Source: an uncultured Clostridia bacterium (GTDB lineage Bacteria > Bacillota > Clostridia > Christensenellales > Aristaeellaceae). Taken from it: a stretch of 64,000 bases of DNA. The notes beneath the pieces are model-generated. The model was not told the DNA's origin and did not search any database. It saw only the letters and a list, made by a program, of their open reading frames with translations. Shown here one piece after another: positions 53,832 through 62,610 of this stretch. The DNA is taken from contig CAKUCW010000003.1 in the NCBI GenBank assembly GCA_934643825.1, forward strand, positions 52,123-116,122. The letters run 5' to 3'. The number at the start of each line of letters is the position of its first letter. Position 1 is the stretch's first letter. A program made the translations under genes and the position numbers.

Positions 53832-54194
53832 ATGCTGATTTCCTTTAAAGCGATCGGGCGTAACATCCGCACCGCACGCATGGACTTGAACTTGACTCAG
53901 GAAGACGTTGCAGAACGTTTGAAAATATCCCAGCTTCATTTTGGCAGGCTCGAGCGCGGCGACCGTCCGATTTCGCTGGAAATGCTTGCGCTGATTGCCA
54001 ATATTCTCGAAACACCGCTTTCCTCTCTTCTCAACGGCTGCGTCATCGACGATCACTTCGACCTCAAACCGACCGGCGCCCCGGAATCGCTCGGGCACTC
54101 CATCGCGGTTGTCGCAAACGGCTGTTCTCCGCAGGCGCAGCGCCTGATGCTGGAGCTGTGCAAAATCGTCGCGCAGAACGACAAGGCGCAATAA
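53832..54194 (+). CDS. XRE-family HTH transcriptional regulator
   Basis: A 120-residue regulator whose first 65 residues form a lambda-repressor-like HTH (IGRNIRTARMDLNLTQEDVAERLKIS with the RLERG recognition helix). The C-terminal half is short and has no ligand domain I know. Tandem ATGs lie at 53826 and 53832; the second is six bases from GGGGGA and is preferred. Similar small XRE proteins are common as solitary regulators in Clostridia. A toxin partner is not visible. Confidence 0.87.
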   Translation: MLISFKAIGRNIRTARMDLNLTQEDVAERLKISQLHFGRLERGDRPISLEMLALIANILETPLSSLLNGCVIDDHFDLKPTGAPESLGHSIAVVANGCSPQAQRLMLELCKIVAQNDKAQ

Positions 54195-54254
54195 GCAGGC
54201 GCTTTTCCTTTCCCATTTTGCTTGCATGAAAGCTTCAATCCCATATTTTCAGGC

Positions 54255-54422
54255 GGCTGTCAAGCTAACAACACCGATATTTCAAGAAAAAACTAAGTAT
54301 TTGTGCCCGAAGGTTTCCAAAGGGCGACCGGAAAGCCCTTTGGTGGGGCGATGGGGCAAAGCCCCATATCCACAAATGCTTAGTTATTTGTTTCTTGAAA
54401 TGTTCGGTTTAGCTTGACAGCC
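54255..54422. mobile_element. MITE-like element with terminal inverted repeats
   Basis: The ends are GGCTGTCAAGCTAA and its reverse complement. The inverted repeat continues, with gaps, for about 50 bp through ATTTCAAGAAA and TAAGTATTTGTG/CACAAATGCTTA. The centre carries two further hairpins, CCAAAGGGC/GCCCTTTGG and ATGGGGC/GCCCCAT. About 168 bp, no coding capacity, no clear target duplication. Confidence 0.7.
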
Positions 54423-54433
54423 TTTTGTATCCC

Positions 54434-54500
54434 AACGGGCTGAGTCCGCCTTCACTTCCTCCAAAGGCTGCAAAAACACAAACGCTTTGCCCTCGTTAGC
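54434..54500 (+). repeat. Degenerate family B copy
   Basis: CGGGCTGAGTCCGCCTTCA and the following ACTTCCTCC match the start of family B with several changes; the tail is not recognisable. No gene is seen in 54195-54687 apart from repeats. Confidence 0.45.
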
Positions 54501-54551
54501 AACATTTCTCATTTTTTCATAAACGACACGGATTTCAAAGTCAGGCAAGAA

Positions 54552-54646
54552 AGCGAGCTGAGCCCGCCTTCACTTCCGCCGAAGTCCGCCACACATCAAA
54601 GTCTTGCTCACGCGGGCGATTTTATGCAATTTCCTATACGTCAAGA
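54552..54646 (+). repeat. Dispersed repeat, family B, copy 3
   Basis: Same unit as at 28091; one arm of the hairpin is changed (GCGAGC instead of GCGGGC). It lies 41 bp downstream of the 54688 gene's stop, in the same orientation relative to the gene as the other copies. Confidence 0.85.
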
Positions 54647-54687
54647 AAAAAGAACGTGCAGGACATTCATCCCGCACGTTCCCGTGT

Positions 54688-56868
54688 TTATTCAAACAAA
54701 TCGTCGTCGTCATCGTCGTTCTGCGCATTCGGATCAATCACGAAATCATCGTCCTGATCCTTCCTGCTCCGTCCGAAGAGACCCTTCTTTTTCTTCATCG
54801 GCTTGATTTCATCGCGCTTCTTTCCGTGACCCGCAAACGTATCCTTGCGCGTCTGCTCACGAATCGCCTGAATATCTTCACCGCTCAGCCGAATGGTTTC
54901 CTGCTCTGCCTCGATCTTCGGCTTGACGTCTTCCGGCGTCAGTTTACCGAAAATGCGGGTCTGAGAATCATCCACCTTGCCCTGCGGAACGAATTCCGGA
55001 CGATCTTCGATCGGCGCAACGCGCAGAGTCTTATCCGTCGGCACATCCTGCACCGGACGGCGGCGGCGTCCCTCTTCCGCGTTCTGTTCCTCGCGGACAG
55101 GGGCTTCCTTCTTCTCGTCCTTCTTGCCCTTTTCTTCCGGAACAAACTCCGGCGTAGGCACGATCGGCTCTTCCTTTTTCTCTGCCTTTTCCTCGCCCAA
55201 CTTTTCTTTCTTCTTGGTGTCCTTCGCCTGAGCGGGGCGGCGGCGGCGCTTGCCGAAGGAATCGCGCACATCCGGAGCGAGCGAGATGGTGTCAATCGCC
55301 TGCTCCATGCGCTTCTTTCTCTTGGCGCTGCTGACCATGCCGACAGCAATCAGCACGGCAATCACCGCCACAAGCACGCCCGCGACGATATACAGCACCG
55401 TCAGGTTGACACGGCTGGCAATCATCTCGCCGAAAGTCGGAACGGGCGTTGCCGTCGGCACCGGAGTCGGCGTCGGCGGAACGGCGGTCGGCGCAGGGGT
55501 CGCCGTCGGTTCCGGAGTCGGCTCGATATAGGTCAGTTGAATGATGTTGGACGGATAGGCTTTTTCGTTGCCCGCGTCATCCTTGCCGGAAACCTCGAAC
55601 TGAATCTGACCGGCAATGCTGGTTTGCAGATCGAAGACCAGCGTTCTGGATTCACCGGACGGCAGGGACGGAATCGTCGCAACGGTCGTCCCCGCTTCTT
55701 TGACAGTCAGCGTCGCGGCATCCGTCTGACCGATGTTGGAAACGACAACCGCAAAGCGCACAACGGCAGGCTCGGAGAAAATCTCCGTCGTCTGCGCCTG
55801 TGCGCTGACGCTCAGCACAAGCGCCTGGCTCGCGTCCTGCGTGGTAATCGTCACCTCGCCGGAGGTTACGGAGATCGCCTCTCCGCTGTCGTCCGTACCG
55901 GTGATTTCCGCGGAAAGCGTCGTAGACTGAGTCGGCGTCCACTCAACCTTCTGCTCAAAGGTCGCGCCCGCCGCCAGATCGACATTCGACGCGATGACCG
56001 TGCCATCGGACAGCGTGGCAGTCAAGCCGGTATAGCCGGAGTTGCCGCTGTTCTTCATGGTCAGGGTCACGTTGATCTTTTCGCCCGGATACAGGTTCTC
56101 GCCCGCATCCGTTTTGAGCTGTGCCTCCAGCCCGTCCTCCGCAAGGGTGACGGTCTTGCGTGCCATGTCGGAAATGGTATATTCCTTGCTTCCGCCCGCC
56201 GCCTGATAGGTGACGGTCGGCTTGCTGACCAGCTCGCTGTCGCCCATGGTGAAGCTGTCCTGAAGCGTGATCTTTTCGCCCACGGACAGAGAGGGTGCGC
56301 TGAGCTTCTTGCTGCTGATGCCCTCGTTGCTGACGGCGATGTTGCGCAGTTCGATGTTGCCGGTGTTGGAGAGCGTATACTCGACGGTGACCTTCTGCCC
56401 CTTGCGTGCGCTGCTGGGCGTGACGGAATACGTCGCGGTCATCTGAGGCGCGGCGGCTTCGGTCTGAATGGTGACCGGGATGGTACGTTTGTTTTCCTGC
56501 AAGCCATCGGCAGTCTTGACATAGTACCGAATGAAGTACTTGATCTTGCCTTCTTTAATCTGATCCTCAGTCACATGCCATGTGCCGTTATAGGTTACGC
56601 TCTGCTCGCCTTTCAACCCGTCATATTTGATCACGGAATGGGCGGTCGGATCGAACAGCGTAATCTCTTCGGTCATGTCCTCCTGACTGCTGTTGTAGAT
56701 CTTGATGGTGATGGACACATCCTGTTCGGAGATAACAGATTGCGGCTCACTGAGCGATGAAACGCGAATCGGGTCTCCGTCGGCTAACGCAAAAGCCGAA
56801 ACGGCGAGCAAAAAGACAAGCATCACCAGAGCCGCCGCGGCACGGAATCCTTTTAAGCGATGATTCAT
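54688..56868 (-). CDS. Large membrane-anchored surface protein with Ig/CARDB-like domains
   Basis: A 726-residue exported protein. The signal peptide ends near FALA (residue 29); four to five CARDB/DUF11-like beta domains follow (residues about 45-440), then a Pro/Thr/Glu linker (near 450-480), a membrane helix near 493-517 and a long charged cytoplasmic tail of about 200 residues, ending DDDDDDLFE. Large intracellular tails are unusual for such proteins. The ATG lacks a close ribosome site; GGGAGG lies about 30 bases upstream, separated by a GGGTC/GACCC hairpin that could bring it nearer. Function unknown. Confidence 0.82.
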   Translation of the reverse strand: MNHRLKGFRAAAALVMLVFLLAVSAFALADGDPIRVSSLSEPQSVISEQDVSITIKIYNSSQEDMTEEITLFDPTAHSVIKYDGLKGEQSVTYNGTWHVTEDQIKEGKIKYFIRYYVKTADGLQENKRTIPVTIQTEAAAPQMTATYSVTPSSARKGQKVTVEYTLSNTGNIELRNIAVSNEGISSKKLSAPSLSVGEKITLQDSFTMGDSELVSKPTVTYQAAGGSKEYTISDMARKTVTLAEDGLEAQLKTDAGENLYPGEKINVTLTMKNSGNSGYTGLTATLSDGTVIASNVDLAAGATFEQKVEWTPTQSTTLSAEITGTDDSGEAISVTSGEVTITTQDASQALVLSVSAQAQTTEIFSEPAVVRFAVVVSNIGQTDAATLTVKEAGTTVATIPSLPSGESRTLVFDLQTSIAGQIQFEVSGKDDAGNEKAYPSNIIQLTYIEPTPEPTATPAPTAVPPTPTPVPTATPVPTFGEMIASRVNLTVLYIVAGVLVAVIAVLIAVGMVSSAKRKKRMEQAIDTISLAPDVRDSFGKRRRRPAQAKDTKKKEKLGEEKAEKKEEPIVPTPEFVPEEKGKKDEKKEAPVREEQNAEEGRRRRPVQDVPTDKTLRVAPIEDRPEFVPQGKVDDSQTRIFGKLTPEDVKPKIEAEQETIRLSGEDIQAIREQTRKDTFAGHGKKRDEIKPMKKKKGLFGRSRKDQDDDFVIDPNAQNDDDDDDLFE

Positions 56869-57027
56869 ATTGATGTCAGGGTCAAAACGACCCCATCCTC
56901 CCTTCCGAGCGGGCGCAGTTCCCGCCGAACGATGTCAAAAGCGCACATAAAACCACTTTGGATTATTGTATTCGATTAGACAGCTTCTGTCAAGCGTCGG
57001 CGGAATTTCCCTGCGTTTCCTTCTTCT

Positions 57028-57522
57028 TCACACCATCATCGCCGCGGCAAGAACACCGGCGGCATATGCCGTCAGCGCCGCAAGGACGGCATATCGACTT
57101 TTTTTGACCCCTGCCGCGCCCAAATACAGCGAACCCGTAAAAAAGACTGTTTCGCTCGCCCCGCAGATGACGCAGCAAAGCCTCGACGCCCTGCTGTCCG
57201 CCCCGGTCTGCTCCATCACCTGGCGCACCGCCGCCAGCGCCGCCGAACCGGAAAGCGGACGCAGAAGCACAAGCGGCGCCGCTTCCCGCGGAATGCCGAT
57301 CCGCGAAAGCACAGGCTCAAGCAGGGCAGACATCGCGTCCATCAGTCCGGTTTCCCGCAGCAGCGCCACCGCCATCATCACGGCGCACAGGCACGGCGTC
57401 ATCTGCACCAGCGTCGTCAGCCCTTCTTTCGCCCCGCGAACCAGCGCATCATATACGCTCACTTTGGCGCGAATCCCCATCAGGACACAGCCCACGACCA
57501 TCGCCGGAAGCAGCGCCTTCAC
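57028..57522 (-). CDS. spmB: Spore maturation protein B
   Basis: A 164-residue membrane protein of the SpmB/nucleoside-transporter-like (Gate) family needed for spore core dehydration in Bacillus. The GAKEGLTTLVQMTPCLCAVMMAVAL and PLSGSAALA segments match the family. The GTG at 57522 overlaps the spmA stop by four bases. Slightly shorter than the usual 175-180, mostly at the C-terminus. Confidence 0.88.
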   Translation of the reverse strand: MKALLPAMVVGCVLMGIRAKVSVYDALVRGAKEGLTTLVQMTPCLCAVMMAVALLRETGLMDAMSALLEPVLSRIGIPREAAPLVLLRPLSGSAALAAVRQVMEQTGADSRASRLCCVICGASETVFFTGSLYLGAAGVKKSRYAVLAALTAYAAGVLAAAMMV

Positions 57523-58100
57523 ACGCCTTTCCCCCTCGCCGCAAACGCCCTACATATCGCCGCGCCGCATATCGTCGATACCGTCGTCGCCGCCAGAACA
57601 GGCGCAACGATATCCGTCGGATTCGCCGCACCCGCCTGCGCACGCAGGGCTATCATCGTCGTCGGCAGGAGCTGCACGCTCGATGTGTTGATCACCAAAA
57701 ACAGAATCATGGCATCGCTTGCCCGCCCGTCATTGCCGTTGGCTCGCGCCATCTTCCGCATCGCCGTCATGCCTGCCGGCGTCGCCGCGCCGCCCATGCC
57801 GAGCATATTCGCCGACAGATTCAGGCTGATTTCCGAAAGCGCAGCTTCCTCGCCGGGCGCAAAGCGAAACAGGCGGGAAAGGGGCTTTTTCAGCGCCCGT
57901 GCCAGCGCATCCGCCGCGCCGCATTCGCGCAGAATTCCCATCATTCCTCCAAAAAAGGCATACGCCCCCGCCAGCTCCAGCAGCAGCGTCATCGCTTCCC
58001 CGCCGCCCGACAAAAGCGCGTGCTGTGCCTCATCCAACCGCCCTGTCGCCGCCGCGTAGAGTGTGCCCGCGAGCAGCATCGCGCAAAACAGCCCGTTCAT
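57519..58100 (-). CDS. spmA: Spore maturation protein A
   Basis: A 193-residue membrane protein paired with SpmB. It shows the SLNLSANMLGMGGAATPAG motif and the AMILFLVINTSSVQLLPTTMI stretch typical of SpmA. The ATG at 58100 has GGGGTG about six bases upstream; a GTG at 58109 is an alternative start. With spoIIID it supports a sporulation-lineage genome. A family A repeat lies directly upstream. Confidence 0.9.
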   Translation of the reverse strand: MNGLFCAMLLAGTLYAAATGRLDEAQHALLSGGGEAMTLLLELAGAYAFFGGMMGILRECGAADALARALKKPLSRLFRFAPGEEAALSEISLNLSANMLGMGGAATPAGMTAMRKMARANGNDGRASDAMILFLVINTSSVQLLPTTMIALRAQAGAANPTDIVAPVLAATTVSTICGAAICRAFAARGKGV

Positions 58101-58146
58101 CCATCTCACCCCGTGAAGCGTATGAACGAGACAACAAAAAAAGAAG

Positions 58147-58224
58147 GGGACGTCGTCCCCTATAACCCCTACCGGAAACCTGAGGTTTCTGGACTTCCCA
58201 CTTCTTTGATTGCTTCGCAATCAA
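58147..58224 (+). repeat. Family A modular hairpin repeat, variant copy
   Basis: Same plan as the array at 10692 with different stems: hairpin 1 GGGGACGTCGTCCCC, linker CCCCTACC, hairpin 2 with arms CCGGAAACC and GGTTTCTGG around TGA, linker ACTTCCCACT, hairpin 3 CTTTGATTG/CAATCAAAG. On the minus strand hairpin 1 is followed by TTCTTTTTTT, a terminator shape, 40 bp before spmA. Confidence 0.75.
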
Positions 58225-58275
58225 AGGGAAAAGGGCATTGCTTTTTCGCCCTATTGAATGAAAGCAATGCCCTCT
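58222..58275 (-). terminator. Terminator after the anti-sigma gene
   Basis: On the minus strand GGGCATTGCTTT pairs with AAAGCAATGCCC, followed by TTTTCCCTTTG. The loop is about 20 nt. Confidence 0.6.
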
Positions 58276-58283
58276 TTTTATTT

Positions 58284-59633
58284 TTATCCGTTCCCTGCCA
58301 TGCCGTAATCCACGATGACATCCAGAATTTCGCCGTTCTCGGCGGATATCTCAACAACGCTGATTCCCAGCTCGCTGTGATGCCAGACGCTCCAAACAAC
58401 TTGTCCTTCCTCCAGCGTGCATACCGCGTAGATTGCCGATTGCTCGCCATCCAGCATTTCAGGCGTCAGACCGCCATCGTTTTCCAGCGCCTGACGTCCC
58501 AGTGCAAGCGCATCTTCCTCAGTCAGCATTCCTTCCGTCGGCAGAACATGGTTATACTGCTTTGCGGAAAAGCCCGCTTCAATGAGCCGTGCGTCAATCG
58601 CCGCGTCGCCCTCCGGCGTGCGTGTCCATAGGTTTTCCGGATACCGGATATACAGCTTATCCAAATCATCCAGCAGCTTCGCCAGATAGGTCAGGCTCTT
58701 CGCGTCATAGACTGCCGCTCTGCCCCATGTGGATTCCGTCACATCCGGCAAAGGTTCTCCGTCATGCGTCCAGCTTGCCACCGCGCCGTCCTTTCCCAGC
58801 ATCACGACATATCGTCCCATGCGTTCGCTGCAACTCGCATAATTTCCTGCCCCATCCAGCCGATAGGCGTCCTTTTCAGGCAGAATATTCGGCACAAAGC
58901 TCACGCGCTTTCCTTCGTTTGTTTCTTCCATCCACACGTCAAAGAGCGCAAAATTTTCTTCTGTCAAGCCATATTTCTCACTCAACGCCTGCTTCGCTGC
59001 CCGAACATCCTCGTTATCCTCATCCGCCTTTTGCGCATGTTCCAGCCCCTTCAATTTTTCCGGAACAAACGCTTCTTCTGTCTGCTCGTCCCACGCAAGC
59101 GGCGTCCCCGTGATTTCATACCATTGCTGTCCTGCCTTGACCAACTCCATGCCACGCGCCAGCATCGCGGTATCCCACACATCGGAAGAAAAATCGTCGC
59201 CAACCGCCTCTCCGTCGTTTGACCATTTTGCTTCCGCCTTGCCGTTTCGAATCGTCACGATATAGTCGCCCAGCTTCCACGCATAATCGCCGACATCTTC
59301 ATTCGCGTGATAGGTGACGACGGTTTCGCCATCGTTTTCTTCAACGGTACAGATGAAGAAGCTGTCCATTTCCCGCGTAAAGCCGTATTTTTCGTACAAT
59401 GCCTCCTGTGCCAGCCGCTTTGCGTCATATTTTGCCGACCGCGTCAACCCTGCCGCCACTGCAACCGCTGCCGCAAGCATCAGGACAAGCGCGGCTGCAA
59501 TCAGCAGCATCTTTCTTCCGGAAATCGTCCGTGCGGGTTGATCGTCCTGAATCTTTGAAAGCGCCTGCCGAACGCAACGATCGAGCCTTTCTTCATCGGG
59601 CGCATAAACCGCCTGCCATTCTTTCTTTTTCAT
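58284..59633 (-). CDS. Anti-sigma factor-like membrane protein with internal repeats
   Basis: A 449-residue protein encoded with an ECF sigma factor. About 40 cytoplasmic residues are followed by one membrane helix (MLLIAAALVLMLAAAVAVAAG, near 41-61). The exterior part holds two to three copies of a PepSY-like unit (AKRLAQEALYEKYGFT..., AAKQALSEKYGLT..., EEDALALGRQAL), two of them ending W(S/T)xDGE. It is likely to hold the sigma factor at the membrane until a signal is sensed. No zinc-binding anti-sigma motif (HxxxCxxC) is seen, so the inhibitory mode is inferred. The start at 59633 overlaps the sigma stop in ATGA. Confidence 0.82.
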   Translation of the reverse strand: MKKKEWQAVYAPDEERLDRCVRQALSKIQDDQPARTISGRKMLLIAAALVLMLAAAVAVAAGLTRSAKYDAKRLAQEALYEKYGFTREMDSFFICTVEENDGETVVTYHANEDVGDYAWKLGDYIVTIRNGKAEAKWSNDGEAVGDDFSSDVWDTAMLARGMELVKAGQQWYEITGTPLAWDEQTEEAFVPEKLKGLEHAQKADEDNEDVRAAKQALSEKYGLTEENFALFDVWMEETNEGKRVSFVPNILPEKDAYRLDGAGNYASCSERMGRYVVMLGKDGAVASWTHDGEPLPDVTESTWGRAAVYDAKSLTYLAKLLDDLDKLYIRYPENLWTRTPEGDAAIDARLIEAGFSAKQYNHVLPTEGMLTEEDALALGRQALENDGGLTPEMLDGEQSAIYAVCTLEEGQVVWSVWHHSELGISVVEISAENGEILDVIVDYGMAGNG

Positions 59634-60097
59634 CGTTCTTCCTCCCCCAGAATCGAGCGCAGCTTTTCCCTTGCGCGGAAAAGTCCGGCACACACCGCGC
59701 CCTTTGTCGTTCCCATGATTCTTGCGACTTCCAGCACTTCATAGCCTTCCATGTAATACAGGACGACCATCGTCCTCAACTTTTGCGGCAGGCTGTCCAC
59801 TGCTTCCCTCAGCGTCGCGCAGGAGTCTTCTCCCGTCGGCGTTTCCGGCAGGGTATCGACAGGCGTCATCCGCTTCTGCCGCCGCTGGATATCGACGCAG
59901 ACCCGGATCAGGATCCGCGTCATCCACGTGGAAAACAACGCTTCATCGCGCAGAGTTCCGCGTTTTTCCCATGCGCGGGCGATGGCTTCCGCCACCGCGT
60001 CGAGCCGATCGCTCTCACCGCGCAGATAGCTTGCCGCAACGCGGTACAGACTGCCCTGCATCTGCGTCACCCTGCGGGCAAATTCCTGCTTATCCAT
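59630..60097 (-). CDS. ECF (SigW/RsiV-type) RNA polymerase sigma factor
   Basis: A 155-residue sigma-70 family factor with regions 2 and 4 only. Region 2 includes FSTWMTRILIRVCVDIQRRQK, and region 4 has the LPQKLRTMVVLYYMEGYEVLEVARIMGTTKGAVCAGLFRAREKLR HTH. It directs transcription of an envelope or stress regulon and usually its own operon. Tandem ATGs at 60103 and 60097; the second, six bases after AAGGAGG, is preferred. A family A copy lies about 110 bp upstream. Confidence 0.9.
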   Translation of the reverse strand: MDKQEFARRVTQMQGSLYRVAASYLRGESDRLDAVAEAIARAWEKRGTLRDEALFSTWMTRILIRVCVDIQRRQKRMTPVDTLPETPTGEDSCATLREAVDSLPQKLRTMVVLYYMEGYEVLEVARIMGTTKGAVCAGLFRAREKLRSILGEEER

Positions 60098-60204
60098 ATC
60101 CATCCTCCTTCTGTATCAGGCGCCTTTACACCTATTAGACGGCAAAGCCCCGCGCAGGATTCGCTAAAGAAGAAAAAAGAATGTTAGAGGGCTAGTGAAC
60201 GTTG

Positions 60205-60262
60205 TCCCCCTAGGAACCCCAACCAAGAACCTGAGGTTCTTGGATTTTCCACTTTTAAAGTT
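60205..60262 (+). repeat. Family A modular repeat, partial copy
   Basis: Hairpin 2 is identical to the array at 10692 (arms CCAAGAACC and GGTTCTTGG around TGA), with the GGATTTTCCACT linker and CCCCAACC before it. Hairpin 1 is degraded (GTCCCCCTAGGAACCCC) and hairpin 3 is absent. The rest of 60098-60574 holds hairpins listed separately and an AGCAGGCTGAACCTGCC stem resembling the start of family B, but no gene. Confidence 0.7.
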
Positions 60263-60460
60263 CGGATCAAAAGCAGGCTGAACCTGCCGCATCGCCGCCT
60301 TAATTCGCAGAACGTTAAAGCGTTGCCTCACAAACTGTTTTGCAAAGTTCCCTGCGTTAAATAGAGAAAGAGCATTGCCCTTCTCCGCTTGTTGACATAA
60401 GCGAACTTGGCTTGAATCGTAAAATCAAGAAATTCAACGGTTCTTTCATTTGCGGAAAGG

Positions 60461-60495
60461 GCTATTCTCCCCCTTCGGGGGAGAATAGCTTTTTG
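60461..60495 (+). terminator. Strong plus-strand terminator without an annotated gene
   Basis: A 13-bp perfect stem (GCTATTCTCCCCC/GGGGGAGAATAGC, TTC loop) followed by TTTTTG on the plus strand. No gene on that strand precedes it within 800 bp, which suggests a short RNA or read-through of the opposite strand. Confidence 0.65.
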
Positions 60496-60508
60496 TCTAC
60501 AGTATGAG

Positions 60509-60554
60509 AAAGGGCATTGCCCTTCCGTTTTTACGGAACAGAGCAATGCCCTTT
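60509..60554 (-). terminator. Probable terminator of flavoprotein 2
   Basis: AAAGGGCATTGC pairs with GCAATGCCCTTT across a loop that itself folds (TTCCG/CGGAA). The U-run is weak (TTTCTC). Confidence 0.5.
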
Positions 60555-60574
60555 AAAAATCATTTTACCGCTTT

Positions 60575-62359
60575 TTACTTGCCCGCGTTCTGAACCGCGC
60601 TCTCAGCGGCGATGCAGCCCCAGGTCGCGCAGATGCCGTGACCGATGCCGCCGATGGTGTTATGACCCGCGATATTCGCAGAACCGATGATCTCGCCCGC
60701 CAGATAGACGTTGCCGACCGCAGTTCCGTCCTCGCGCATCAGCTGACCCTGACCATTGATACGCGGTCCGCCAGCCGTCATCATCAGATACGGAACGGTG
60801 TACACCGCATAGTACGGACCTTCCTCGAAGGAGAGCAGGTTGTCCGTACGACCGAACACGCTGTCCTCGCCCTTGGCAACGTCCTCATCATACTTGGTGA
60901 GGGTCGCTTCCAGATTCGGGGCGCCGATCTTCTCAGCCAGCTCAGCGATGGTGTCCGCCTTGAACACATAGCCCTTTTCGATCAGCTCAGCGATCTTCTC
61001 TTCCGTCGTGAACGGCGCAGAGTTGCTCATCATGCCGGTGAACAGCGGCTTGTCTTCCGTCATCATGTTCTCCGCAAAGACAACATAGATGATGTTCTGG
61101 TCGCTGGTGCGCCAAACGGTGCGCTTATCCATGCTGGTCGCCTTCGGCTCGTTGAAGACACGGTCGCCGTTGGTGTTGATCCACACAGAACCATTGTAGT
61201 TGATGTTGCAGCGCAGGGAGGCCTGGAAGCCGGTGACCGGAACAGAGCCGCCGTAGCAGGAACTGTAATTCATGTTGTCAAACGCCGCGCCAGCCTTACG
61301 CGCAAAATCGTAACCGCTGCCGATCGCCGTGTTGGGGTCGTTGGAGGTGATGTTGGTGAAGTTGAATTCCTTCAGCCAACGCTCGCAGTAGCCATAGCCG
61401 CCGGTCGCGATGATGGTGGACGGCGCACTGATTTCCTTATCGCCGACCATGACGCCGGTCACGTCGCCGTTATCGTTCAGCACGATATCGGTCACCAGCG
61501 TATCCAGGCAGAGCTGAACCGTGCCCGCGTCAATGTAGCTCTGGAGCTTGTCGCTCAGACCCTTGACGAAGTAAGAACCGCCGCCGGAGGACGCGCCGCC
61601 CGCCGTATACGTTACGCGGTTGATGTCCATGGTCAGGTAGCTGCCGCTGTCCACCTTATCGGAGAACTCGACGCCGACATCTTCCTGCAGCCAGTCAATC
61701 GCCGCACCGGAACGCTCGGCATGCACCTTCGCGATCTCGGTGTTCATGAACTCTTCGCCGCCCAGGTTGACGAAATCCTGATAGAACAGCTCAGGGCTGT
61801 CTTCGATGCCCGCAGCCTTCTGAATCTTGTAGCCCGCGCCGCTGATGGAGCCGCCTGCCGTGTTCGCGGAGCCGCCCACGCGATAATTCTGTTCGAGAAC
61901 AAGCACGTTCGCGCCCAGCTCAGCCGCACGCACGCTGGCAGACAGACCCGCCATGCCCGCGCCGACGACGATGACATCCGGCTCAATGGTGATTTCCAGC
62001 TCGCCCGCTTCTTCGGTGCCCTCGCCGGACAGCGCCGCGGCAACCGCCTCTTTGATGGCTTCCGAGGTCACGGTCGCGCCGGTAACCGCTTCAACGTCGG
62101 TGCTCTGCGCTTCGATGATCGCCTGCGGAATCTGCTCAATCGCCGGATCGCTGATACCGGCGGTTTCCTTATGCTCAAGCACTTCGACGCCGGAGATCTT
62201 GCCGTCTTCAACCGTTACGGCAACCTTCACCGCGCCGCCCATGCCGTTCGCAGAGCCTTCATACACGCCGTTTGCCGGAATCGCTTCCGCCAGAGCGTAC
62301 AGCGGCGTCGCCAAAGCGAGCGCCATGGTCAGCAATACGCTGATTCCCTTTTTGTTCAT
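60575..62359 (-). CDS. Secreted FMN-binding/FAD flavoprotein reductase, paralogue 2
   Basis: A 594-residue exported reductase with the same plan as the 36443 gene: signal peptide (cleavage after ALA, near residue 24), FMN-binding domain with the flavinylation motif VTGATVTSEAI, and an FAD domain beginning VIVVGAGMAGLSASV. The conserved GHNTIGGIGHGICATWG C-terminus is present. No CxxCH haem site. A divergent AraC-type gene at 62611 probably regulates it in response to the substrate or a related compound. It should accept electrons from an ApbE-flavinylated chain not encoded here. Confidence 0.92.
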   Translation of the reverse strand: MNKKGISVLLTMALALATPLYALAEAIPANGVYEGSANGMGGAVKVAVTVEDGKISGVEVLEHKETAGISDPAIEQIPQAIIEAQSTDVEAVTGATVTSEAIKEAVAAALSGEGTEEAGELEITIEPDVIVVGAGMAGLSASVRAAELGANVLVLEQNYRVGGSANTAGGSISGAGYKIQKAAGIEDSPELFYQDFVNLGGEEFMNTEIAKVHAERSGAAIDWLQEDVGVEFSDKVDSGSYLTMDINRVTYTAGGASSGGGSYFVKGLSDKLQSYIDAGTVQLCLDTLVTDIVLNDNGDVTGVMVGDKEISAPSTIIATGGYGYCERWLKEFNFTNITSNDPNTAIGSGYDFARKAGAAFDNMNYSSCYGGSVPVTGFQASLRCNINYNGSVWINTNGDRVFNEPKATSMDKRTVWRTSDQNIIYVVFAENMMTEDKPLFTGMMSNSAPFTTEEKIAELIEKGYVFKADTIAELAEKIGAPNLEATLTKYDEDVAKGEDSVFGRTDNLLSFEEGPYYAVYTVPYLMMTAGGPRINGQGQLMREDGTAVGNVYLAGEIIGSANIAGHNTIGGIGHGICATWGCIAAESAVQNAGK

Positions 62360-62514
62360 ATTCGTTCCTCCTTATTTCCTTGCGTTTGGCAAATTCATGC
62401 AGATCCTGCCGTTTTTGGGCATTTCGCTTTTTTTGTCGATAGAGCGATTTTGTCACAATACGCAGACAATTCGCATGACTTGCTGCCGCATATCGGGAAA
62501 ATTTCTCCAAACCC

Positions 62515-62543
62515 TTCCCGATTTCTGTCCTTTATAGTATACT
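62515..62543 (+). promoter_or_regulatory. Weak promoter of the AraC-type gene
   Basis: TTCCCG and TATACT are 17 bp apart on the plus strand, about 65 bp before the ATG. Confidence 0.35.
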
Positions 62544-62610
62544 ATTTGAGAAGAAATTCACATAGACGCATCATTTCTTTTTTATGCATATCATAACCGG
62601 AGGCATTCAA

